DNA of 25,563 bases. Source: Bacteroidales bacterium. GTDB taxonomy: Bacteria; Bacteroidota; Bacteroidia; Bacteroidales; Muribaculaceae. The translations under genes were made by a program, and so were the position numbers. Under the pieces are notes generated by a model. It ran no database searches. It was not told the origin of the DNA and saw only the letters and a list, made by a program, of their open reading frames with translations. Shown piece by piece: positions 1 through 5,979 of the stretch (position 1 is its first letter; each line of letters starts with the position of its first letter). The stretch is taken from NCBI GenBank assembly GCA_004552485.1, contig SFOH01000032.1:1-25563 (forward strand). Reading direction: 5' to 3'.

Positions 1-167
1 TCGTCTTTTTCGATGCGGAAGTTCATGACGTTGTCGGGGCCATACTGCTGCTCGGTGGAGCGCACTTTCAGCTGAATGACATAACGCTCGCCCTTGCCGC
101 GCTTCGAGTGGCCGATAGCCATCATCGGGTCCATGAAGTTGCCGAGTTTGAAATCGCTAATGCACCG
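1..167 (-). CDS. Partial reading frame of unknown function, possibly 5'-truncated
   Basis: The minus strand is open from an in-frame stop at 168-170 to the window edge. It reads as protein-like sequence containing FMDPMMAIGHSKRGKGERY and then a stretch including KVRSTEQQYGPDNV. The first ATG is at 134-132, but the eight codons before it (SDFKLGNF) also look like genuine protein, and the frame is cut exactly where the palindromic block begins. This suggests that the N-terminal part was lost or displaced by that block. I do not recognise the family with confidence. The basic loop followed by a YGxDNV segment vaguely recalls C-terminal parts of RepA-like AAA ATPases of mobile elements, which is only a guess. 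If the gene is intact, it starts at 134. It lies downstream of tsaB on the same strand, separated by about 150 bp of repeats. Confidence 0.4.
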
Positions 168-330
168 CTACGCGGTGCCCTCTGATATAAAACCCACTAT
201 ACCAGGGGTTTGGCAGCGCTCTGCGCAGCCTGCACGCCCTGGCTACCCTAATGGACGGCTCTGCCGTCACCCATGCTCCATACCGTCGTGCCGGTATAGA
301 AATGTCCCGGGGCGCGCTCAGCAGCGTGCC
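161..330. repeat. Cluster of short palindromes (possible interspersed repeat element)
   Basis: This stretch of about 170 bp is built from consecutive small inverted repeats. Perfect 7-bp arms lie at 162-168/172-178. Arms of 6 bp lie at 190-195/206-211. A stem with one A-A mismatch spans 212-230. Perfect 6-bp arms occur at 254-259/263-268 and at 280-285/292-297. An 8-bp stem with one G-T pair spans 311-330 and overlaps the 3' end of tsaB. Such density of hairpins is typical of REP-like or mosaic palindromic repeats, but no second copy occurs in this window, so repeat status is inferred from structure alone. It could also serve as a terminator for the long operon that ends with tsaB, although no T-tract follows any of the stems. 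Confidence 0.5.
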
Positions 331-1040
331 AGCGGGTTGCGCGGTTTGGTGGCCTGGAATGCTTTGAGGTAGGCGGGGACGGAGTAGGCCAGGTCGAGGA
401 AATTTCGGCGGGCATACTCGCGTTCGGCCAGAGGCAGCATGTCGACAGCCAGGGGGTCGACGTCGTCGACAAAGACGGCGTCGCCGCCGGCGGCTGCGGC
501 GTTGGCGGCGAGGAGCTCTTTGGCCTTGGGCATGCCGTCGCCGAAGAAGAGCACGGGGCGCCCGGTGGCGAGGATGTCGCGGTAGGAGTCGGCGTCGAGG
601 ATGAGGGGCTGAGGCTCGAGCAGGGGGGTCAGCGCAAAGTCGTAGGCGGCGGTGTAGACCTCCATGCGGCGCGCGTCGATCATGGGCACGAGGATTGACT
701 CGGGGTCGACCGTGTCGGTGGAGAACATGACGCGCGTGGCCATGAGCTCGAGGGTGGAGACGCCGATGAGGGGTATGTCCAGAGCATAGCAGAGTCCTTT
801 GGCCTCGCTGAGGCCGATGCGCAGGCCCGTGTAGCTGCCCGGGCCCATGGACACGGCCACGGCGTCGGGCTTCAGCTCTTTCTCGGCCAGGAAGTCGAGG
901 CATCCTTTGAGATAGTCGGAGAGGAGGGCGGCGTGGTTGCGGCCCTCGAAGTTCTCATAGTGGCGAAGCACCATGCCCTCGGCCGTGACGGCGGCGGAGC
1001 ACACTTTTGTGGAGGTTTCGATGTTGATGATTACGGGCAT
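318..1040 (-). CDS. tsaB: tRNA threonylcarbamoyladenosine biosynthesis protein TsaB
   Basis: TsaB is the inactive-kinase-like partner of TsaD in the complex that transfers threonylcarbamoyl to A37 of ANN-decoding tRNAs (t6A) in the cytoplasm. The 240-residue protein begins with the ASKHA-fold strand MPVIINIETSTKVCSAAV and carries the family signature SMGPGSYTGLRIG near residues 84-96, followed by KGLCYALDIPLIGVSTLE. The length is normal for the family. It is the last gene of the minus-strand operon and starts 3 bp after the stop of the CCA-enzyme gene, so translational coupling is likely. The usual C-terminal KxxNPL ending is present as KPRNPL and is followed by only three residues (ARC). These are encoded inside the palindromic block, so the extreme C-terminus may have been re-cut by that element. 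Confidence 0.95.
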   Translation of the reverse strand: MPVIINIETSTKVCSAAVTAEGMVLRHYENFEGRNHAALLSDYLKGCLDFLAEKELKPDAVAVSMGPGSYTGLRIGLSEAKGLCYALDIPLIGVSTLELMATRVMFSTDTVDPESILVPMIDARRMEVYTAAYDFALTPLLEPQPLILDADSYRDILATGRPVLFFGDGMPKAKELLAANAAAAGGDAVFVDDVDPLAVDMLPLAEREYARRNFLDLAYSVPAYLKAFQATKPRNPLARC

Positions 1041-1043
1041 AGT

Positions 1044-2288
1044 TCAGAGCAGTTTTAGGGCTTTCATGCGTTTGCGGACGTTAGGAATCTGAGTGCGCTG
1101 CGGGGCGTTGGCCGGGAAGCGGGCTATGTTGATGGCGTCCAGGAAGGTGAGGAGTTTTTCGAGGCGGCGCGGGGTGGCGCACAGGTTGGCGAGGCGCACG
1201 AGCATGCGGTCGGAGGCGCGTCGGCCGTCGTCGCCCCAACGGAGCGAGCAGGCCTGGTTGCGGATGAGGAAGGCGACCTCGCGGGTGAAGTGGGAGTGGG
1301 CGTGGAGTCGGCGCAGCATCTTCTCGGCGATGTAGGCGGCGCGCAGGGCGCGGTCGATGGCGTTGGTGCGGCCGTTGCGCGAGGGTTTTTCCTCGGCGGG
1401 TGTTTTTCCGGCGACACGCGGTGTCTCGGCCAGGGTGTAGAGCAGGCAGGCCAGGCGCAGCGAGAGGCTGTCGGAGCCGCGGACGTTGGCGAGGGTGTGC
1501 AGCGCCAGGGTCCACAGCGTGGTGTTGCTGCGGCTGCGGGCTTTGTAGGTGAGCTCGAGTTCGGGAAGGAGGTATTGCATGACGCCGACGGTGCGCACGA
1601 GGCGCATGGCCCGCACGGGGTCGGCCGAGCGCAGCATCTTCTCCAGCTCGCCGCGGCGCCGTTCCACCTTGATGTCGGCCAGGCCGGAGCGTCCCTCGCG
1701 CATGGCCTGTAGCATGGGCTCGTCGATGTCCCAGCCCCATGAGGCGGCCATGCGTATGACGCGGAGGATGCGGATGGGGTCGTCGAAGAAGGTGAGGGCG
1801 GCGTCCATGGGCGTCTGCAGGCGCCGGGCCTCGATGTCGTCGAGGGCGCGGCCGGTGGGGTCGAGCAGGGCGCGGCGCGTGATGTCGTAGAAGAGGGCGT
1901 TGACGGTGAGGTCGCGGCGCAGGCCGTCGTCTTCGATGGTGCCGAAGATGCTGCCGGGGTTGTGGGCGTTGTCGGCGGTGTACTTGCCCTTGCGCGTCTG
2001 CACGATTTCTATCTCGTGGTCGCGGAAGGCGCGCAGCTGGAGCATGGCGGTGCCGTAGCGCTCGAAATAGACGGGGCGTGAGGCGCAGCGTCCGTGGCGG
2101 TCGAGCCAGCGGGCAAAGCGGACGCCGCCGTCCTGGAGGTCGACGGCAAGGTCCACGTCGTTGATTTCGCGTCCCATCACCTCGTCGCGGCAGCATCCGC
2201 CGACGGCGAAGACATGACCCTCCCACTCCGTGCCGCGGATGATGCGTCGGAGGTGGTCGCAGATGCTGTGGTATTCGGTGAGGGTCAT
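1044..2288 (-). CDS. CCA tRNA nucleotidyltransferase / poly(A) polymerase family protein
   Basis: This is a class II nucleotidyltransferase expected to add or repair the CCA end of tRNAs from CTP and ATP. The head domain shows GGCCRD at residues 30-35 (usually GGxVRD), catalytic carboxylates in DVDLAV at 44-49, a third acidic position in EIEIVQTRKGKY around 92-103, RRDLTVNAL at 124-132, and FFDDPIRILR at 167-176. At 414 residues it is shorter than the HD-domain versions I expect in Bacteroides relatives. The region where an HD metal site would lie reads LALHTLAN followed by LACLLYTLAE, with no HDIGK-like motif, so the phosphohydrolase module looks degenerate. It sits fourth in the operon, between the S4-domain gene (35 bp gap) and tsaB (3 bp gap). 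The C-terminal third is very arginine-rich. Confidence 0.9.
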   Translation of the reverse strand: MTLTEYHSICDHLRRIIRGTEWEGHVFAVGGCCRDEVMGREINDVDLAVDLQDGGVRFARWLDRHGRCASRPVYFERYGTAMLQLRAFRDHEIEIVQTRKGKYTADNAHNPGSIFGTIEDDGLRRDLTVNALFYDITRRALLDPTGRALDDIEARRLQTPMDAALTFFDDPIRILRVIRMAASWGWDIDEPMLQAMREGRSGLADIKVERRRGELEKMLRSADPVRAMRLVRTVGVMQYLLPELELTYKARSRSNTTLWTLALHTLANVRGSDSLSLRLACLLYTLAETPRVAGKTPAEEKPSRNGRTNAIDRALRAAYIAEKMLRRLHAHSHFTREVAFLIRNQACSLRWGDDGRRASDRMLVRLANLCATPRRLEKLLTFLDAINIARFPANAPQRTQIPNVRKRMKALKLL

Positions 2289-2323
2289 TGGCTGTGAGGG
2301 ACTTTTATTTTATGGGGGCGTTA

Positions 2324-2764
2324 CTATTGGTCGTCGTCGTCATCGTCGTCCCAGTCGAGGAACCAGGTGTTGTCGAAGGCGTCGGCGGTGAAGTCGCGCA
2401 GGTCGCGTCCCTCGCGTTTGGTGGGGCGTCCGAGGCCTTTGCGGCGGTCGACGAAGCCGGAGATGCGCACCACGTCGAGCAGGTCGTACTGCTCCTTGGG
2501 CGTGATGTTCTCGAGGTATTCGGGCACGAGGCGCGCGCCCAGGCGGTTCTGCGCCAGCGCCTTCACGCGGAAGGAGTATTGGACCGGCGGCTTGCGCACG
2601 TGAACGGTGTCGCCGACTTTGATGGTGCGCGAGGGTTTCACGACCACGCCGTCGCCGTCGCCCACGCTCACGCGTCCTTTCTTGCACTCTTCGGTGGCCA
2701 TGGTGCGCGTCTTGAACACGCGCATGGCCCACAGCCATTTGTCAACACGTTCTTCGTTGGCCAT
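2324..2764 (-). CDS. S4-domain RNA-binding protein (Hsp15/HslR-like)
   Basis: This 146-residue basic protein starts with an S4 RNA-binding fold: ERVDKWLWAMRVFKTRTMA at about residues 4-22, then the KKGRVSVGDGDGVVVKPS and IKVGDTVHVRK strands. This matches the Hsp15 family, which binds stalled 50S subunits carrying peptidyl-tRNA. The start at 2764 is chosen because the S4 motif begins four residues later; a longer frame up to 2968 would overlap most of the end of pth and is rejected. The middle contains PTKREGRDLRDF, common in Bacteroidota homologues. The protein ends in WFLDW and then seven aspartates and a glutamine, an unusually acidic tail. It lies 16 bp after pth and 35 bp before the CCA-enzyme gene. 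A ribosome-rescue role beside peptidyl-tRNA hydrolase makes functional sense, but this is inferred. Confidence 0.9.
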   Translation of the reverse strand: MANEERVDKWLWAMRVFKTRTMATEECKKGRVSVGDGDGVVVKPSRTIKVGDTVHVRKPPVQYSFRVKALAQNRLGARLVPEYLENITPKEQYDLLDVVRISGFVDRRKGLGRPTKREGRDLRDFTADAFDNTWFLDWDDDDDDDQ

Positions 2765-2780
2765 TGTCGTTCGGGGGTTT

Positions 2781-3344
2781 TTATTTGTTGTTATAGTCGC
2801 ACATCGCCTTCTGTATGCCGCAGAGCACGAAGTCGCGGATGGCTTCGACGGCGACGTCGACGCGCAGGGGCAGACGCTGGCGCTCGTCGAGGGAGAAGTG
2901 GCCCAGGACGTAGTCGATCTGCGTGCCGCGCGGGAAGTCGTTGCCGATGCCGAAGCGCAGGCGTGCATAGTTCTGCGTGCCGAGCATCTGTGCTATGCTC
3001 TTGAGGCCGTTGTGGCCGGCGTCGGAGCCGGAGGGCTTGATGCGGATTGCGCCGAAGGGCAGCGCCAGGTCGTCGACGAGCACGAGGATGTTCTCCGGGG
3101 GGATGTTCTCCTTCTCGCGCCAGTAGCGCACGGCGTTGCCGCTGAGGTTCATGTAGGTTGAAGGCTTGAGCAATACGAGGAGTTTGTTCTTCAGACGGCC
3201 GCGTCCGACGTCGCCGTAACGCTCGGTCTGAAAAGAAATATTGGATGCCTCGGCAAAGGCATCCAATATCCGAAATCCTATATTGTGGCGCGTGTTGCGA
3301 TATTCGTCTCCGATATTGCCCAGCCCTACAATAAGATATTTCAT
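2781..3344 (-). CDS. pth: Peptidyl-tRNA hydrolase
   Basis: Pth cleaves the ester bond of peptidyl-tRNAs released from stalled ribosomes and recycles the tRNA. The 187-residue product has the standard bacterial Pth layout. MKYLIVGLGNIGDEY contains Asn10, and NTRHNIGF contains the catalytic His20. KPSTYMNLSG supplies the substrate-contacting Asn, VDDLALPFG the catalytic Asp region, and GSDAGHNGLKSI the second Asn. The start at 3344 is set by this conserved N-terminus; the longer frame from 3407 adds a proline-rich, non-conserved leader that runs into rplY. The gene follows rplY by 28 bp. The rplY-pth pairing is a widely conserved bacterial arrangement, which supports both calls. Confidence 0.97.
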   Translation of the reverse strand: MKYLIVGLGNIGDEYRNTRHNIGFRILDAFAEASNISFQTERYGDVGRGRLKNKLLVLLKPSTYMNLSGNAVRYWREKENIPPENILVLVDDLALPFGAIRIKPSGSDAGHNGLKSIAQMLGTQNYARLRFGIGNDFPRGTQIDYVLGHFSLDERQRLPLRVDVAVEAIRDFVLCGIQKAMCDYNNK

Positions 3345-3372
3345 TGGCTGCGCTGAGTCAGGGGGTTGGGCG

Positions 3373-4020
3373 TTACTCGGCTGCCTGAGCGGCACCGCGG
3401 GCGGCACGTGTCAGGGCAACACCGCAGACAACGGCGTTCTTGGCGTTCACCAGCTCGAGGCCCTCGAAGTGGAGGTCGCCGACCTGCATGGTCTTGCCAA
3501 GGCCGAGGTTGTCGACGTTGATAACGAGCTGCTCGGGAACGGCAGTGTATACGGCCTTAACTTTCAGGCGCTTCATGCTGAGGTTCAGCTTACCGCCGGC
3601 CTTAACACCCTCGGCGTGACCCTCGAGCTTCACGGGAACGTTGATGACAACGGGCTTGGTGTCGTTGACGGCGAGGAAGTCGATGTGGAGGACATTGTCC
3701 TTAACGGGGTGGAACTGCACGTCTTTGAGGACGGCCATCTGCTTTTTGCCGTTCACGTTGAGCTCTACAGCGAAGATCTCGGGGGTGTAGATGAGTTTGC
3801 GGACAGCCTCGTTGGTGACAACCAGGTCGGTTGTGATCAGGCCTTTGCCGTTACCGATTTCCACAACCTTCTGACCGGCCTCGAGTTTGCCGTCGAAGGG
3901 GAGGTCAACAATCTCGCCGCCGTTGAGGACAACGGGGATGAGGCCCTGGTTGCGGAGGGCTTTGGTGGCTTTCTTGCCGAGGTCAACGCGGGGCTGAGCC
4001 TCAAGTTCAAATTTCTTCAT
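3373..4020 (-). CDS. rplY: 50S ribosomal protein L25/general stress protein Ctc
   Basis: This 215-residue L25 of the long CTC type binds 5S rRNA. The N-terminal L25 domain covers roughly residues 1-105 (MKKFELEAQPRVDLGKKATK, then LKDVQFHPVKDNVLHIDFLA), and the C-terminal TL5/CTC beta domain covers about 110-200 (VPVKLEGHAEGVKAGGKLN). It ends in a short Ala-rich tail, RAARGAAQAAE. It is the first gene of the minus-strand operon rplY-pth-S4-cca-tsaB, with a promoter about 95 bp upstream. Its codon use looks highly biased, as expected for a strongly expressed ribosomal protein. Confidence 0.97.
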   Translation of the reverse strand: MKKFELEAQPRVDLGKKATKALRNQGLIPVVLNGGEIVDLPFDGKLEAGQKVVEIGNGKGLITTDLVVTNEAVRKLIYTPEIFAVELNVNGKKQMAVLKDVQFHPVKDNVLHIDFLAVNDTKPVVINVPVKLEGHAEGVKAGGKLNLSMKRLKVKAVYTAVPEQLVINVDNLGLGKTMQVGDLHFEGLELVNAKNAVVCGVALTRAARGAAQAAE

Positions 4021-4113
4021 TTGAGTGTGTAAGTGTTTGTGTTACTAAAAATTAAGTTTGTTCTGTGTGCTTAATTTCCCATCACACTGGGTGCAATGCT
4101 TAAAAAAGCACCG

Positions 4114-4144
4114 CAAAGGTACACATTTTCCGCGAGTTACGCAA
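4114..4144 (-). promoter_or_regulatory. Bacteroidota-type promoter of the rplY-tsaB operon
   Basis: Read on the minus strand, TTG (4144-4142) is followed after 20 bp by TACCTTTG (4121-4114), a full match to the TAnnTTTG -7 element with the expected spacing. Transcription should start near 4107, giving a leader of about 87 nt ahead of rplY. No other convincing promoter is visible within the five-gene run, so it probably drives all of it. Confidence 0.75.
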
Positions 4145-4178
4145 TACCCTGCGACAAAAACTTTTGCCGCAGGGTATT
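4143..4178 (-). terminator. Perfect 11-bp stem-loop between the surface-protein gene and the rplY promoter
   Basis: Perfect 11-bp arms lie at 4143-4153 and 4168-4178 with a 14-nt loop. The hairpin lies 60 bp past the stop codon of the 4239-5534 gene in its direction of transcription, so a terminating role is likely. However, no T-tract follows on the minus strand. Its distal arm touches the -33 TTG of the rplY promoter, so termination and initiation signals overlap. Confidence 0.45.
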
Positions 4179-4238
4179 ATTTCGGGGCGTCCGGGCGCGC
4201 TCTTCGGCGGTCGGACGTGTGTGCGATTCAGTCGGGAA

Positions 4239-5534
4239 TTACTTCACCAGCACTTTGGTGACGGTGTTGCCCTGACGTTTGATGAGCAGCGAGCCGGCGA
4301 CGGGGTTGACGACGCGCATGCCCTGCATGTTGAAGTACTCAACAGCTCCGTTCTCACCGTCAGCCACGATGTCCTCGACCCCGGTAGCAGCGCCGGTGAA
4401 GGAGAGAGATACGGCATCGCTCTTGTTGGTATCGGTGCCCTTAGTGGTGTAGAATGAAATCGCGCCACCGCTGGGAATGTAGAAGTAGTAGGTGGTTGCG
4501 CCGGTCACGCTACCGGGTACTGCTTCGTCAAGAGGCATGCCGCTTGTTGCCGGGGTATCGGTTTTAGGAGTGGTTTCTTCGATTACCTTATCACCTAACT
4601 TAGTTGAATAGCAGGTAGTTGAATAGTGCAGTGTCTCGCCCTCCCGGATGGTTACTTCAACGGGGAAATAGTTGGATGTTGCCGCATTTTTATAGCCATC
4701 GTTATCGCTGAGATTGATGACATTGCTTACGGAAAAGCCATCGGGCAGCGTTACAACGGGCTTCACTGCGGCCTGGTGTACAGTAAGTTTCTGCTCTTGA
4801 GGCTTTAATTCGAAGAAGTAATTGCCAGCGGGAATTTTCCAGGGTTTAGTAGCATCAGCGTTATTACCTGAGTAGACAGTTACATCATGAGAGTTTCCGA
4901 GATTAATAGGAGAGCTATCTGCATTAGAACCATAACGATGGGATCCATTCAGATATTCCCATTTATTGCCGGAACAAGTGACAAAACTAAACCAGCCGTA
5001 TCCTAGGTCAGCAGCCTTTATTTCATGAGTCAGAGTCCATGAGCCATCTTTTTGTTTTGTCATGGGCACTTGTGCTGCTACCCATTCTCCTGCTGCAAGG
5101 TTTCCTATAAGGTAATATTGTACGGATGCTTCTATTTTCGTAAACTCTTTGTCCACTATGTAGACAACGTCAGCATTTTCATACTCGGTATTTCCAAACG
5201 GTTTCCAGCAGTTTCCGTAACTTCCCATATTTGAGCCAACTACCAAATCGGCCGTGGCAGAATCTGTTACGATATTCCAGGATTCCATTTTTTTAGCATT
5301 AGCGTTGAAGACATCCCAAGAGCCCTTCTGTGTGGAAATCTTGAAGTTGCCAAAAGCCCTGAATACAAATTGGTTGTTGCTATTCAGTTGTACCTCCAAG
5401 GGATTATCGGGGCTCCATTGGGCAGTAGTGCCTACAACACCAGCGCCGGTCACATAGAGTGTCTCATAGGCAGAGGCGCTCAACGCTCCTGCACAGAGCA
5501 GAGACAGCATAAATGCAGTAAAAGTTTTCTTCAT
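4239..5534 (-). CDS. Secreted multi-module surface protein with T9SS-like C-terminal domain
   Basis: The 431-residue product has a signal peptide (MKKTFTAFMLSLLCAGALSASA, cleavage near residue 22) and no lipobox. Residues 23-110 and about 134-245 look like related beta-sandwich modules. The second contains YYLIGNLAAGEW, then KDGSWTLTHEI, and GYGWFSFVT before WEYLNGSHRYGS, the pattern seen in SusE/SusF-like and similar Bacteroidales surface proteins. A third beta-rich part (about 250-375) follows. The last 45 residues contain GVEDI and then VEYFNMQGMRVVNP and GNTVTKVLVK, resembling the type IX secretion C-terminal signal family. The substrate is unknown; carbohydrate binding is inferred only from the module resemblance. 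The gene is visibly AT-richer than its neighbours, which suggests different selection or transfer. It is monocistronic, with its own distant promoter. Confidence 0.75.
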   Translation of the reverse strand: MKKTFTAFMLSLLCAGALSASAYETLYVTGAGVVGTTAQWSPDNPLEVQLNSNNQFVFRAFGNFKISTQKGSWDVFNANAKKMESWNIVTDSATADLVVGSNMGSYGNCWKPFGNTEYENADVVYIVDKEFTKIEASVQYYLIGNLAAGEWVAAQVPMTKQKDGSWTLTHEIKAADLGYGWFSFVTCSGNKWEYLNGSHRYGSNADSSPINLGNSHDVTVYSGNNADATKPWKIPAGNYFFELKPQEQKLTVHQAAVKPVVTLPDGFSVSNVINLSDNDGYKNAATSNYFPVEVTIREGETLHYSTTCYSTKLGDKVIEETTPKTDTPATSGMPLDEAVPGSVTGATTYYFYIPSGGAISFYTTKGTDTNKSDAVSLSFTGAATGVEDIVADGENGAVEYFNMQGMRVVNPVAGSLLIKRQGNTVTKVLVK

Positions 5535-5755
5535 GAGAATAAATGTTTAATGGTTTGTATTTTGGTTTGTTTGATTATGCGTATGAGGGCCGTGGACGGC
5601 AGTGGTATGAGTAGCGACGGTACAGGGGTGGCCTACATAGCCGACAAATTTTAAGTAATTGTTTCTAAATGGTATTGTCGCAGGGCTCAGAGGCCCGCGA
5701 AAAACGGTATTGTTGGTTGAATGTTTGGCGTTTTAATCAGTAATTTTGGTTAAAT
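5535..5755 (-). other. Long structured 5' leader of the surface-protein gene
   Basis: The predicted start near 5755 leaves about 220 nt of leader before the ATG at 5534. It contains a stem with arms of 3 and 4 bp interrupted by a bulge at about 5690-5710, and other GC-rich segments within an otherwise AT-rich sequence. I recognise no known riboswitch. Regulation at the RNA level is possible but unproven. Confidence 0.4.
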
Positions 5756-5761
5756 AACCGA

Positions 5762-5792
5762 CAAAGATATGAATTTTTTCTTATCCCTGCAA
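5762..5792 (-). promoter_or_regulatory. Bacteroidota-type promoter of the 4239-5534 gene
   Basis: On the minus strand, TTG (5792-5790) is followed after 20 bp by TATCTTTG (5769-5762), an exact TAnnTTTG element. It points away from the TonB-dependent receptor gene and toward the surface-protein gene. Confidence 0.7.
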
Positions 5793-5979
5793 TATAATCG
5801 CAATAAAAAAAGCATATTGTGGCTTTTTTCGCGATTTTTGAAGGCCGCCATGGCGCAAAGGGGGCGTGGGAAAGGGCGGCGGAGGGAGCGGCACACAATT
5901 TTAGGGGAGGATGTGCGTTATATAATAATGTGTGGCGCGCGTATGTGTCGCACCCTTTGTAAGCAATTAACCACCGACA

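Noticed and set aside
94..372. 92-codon plus-strand ORF at the window start
   Set aside because: It spans the palindromic block and overlaps tsaB and another minus-strand frame; its composition is not protein-like.
2324..2968. Longer 214-residue form of the S4-domain protein
   Set aside because: The extra N-terminus is the out-of-frame end of pth, and the S4 motif starts right after the Met at 2764.
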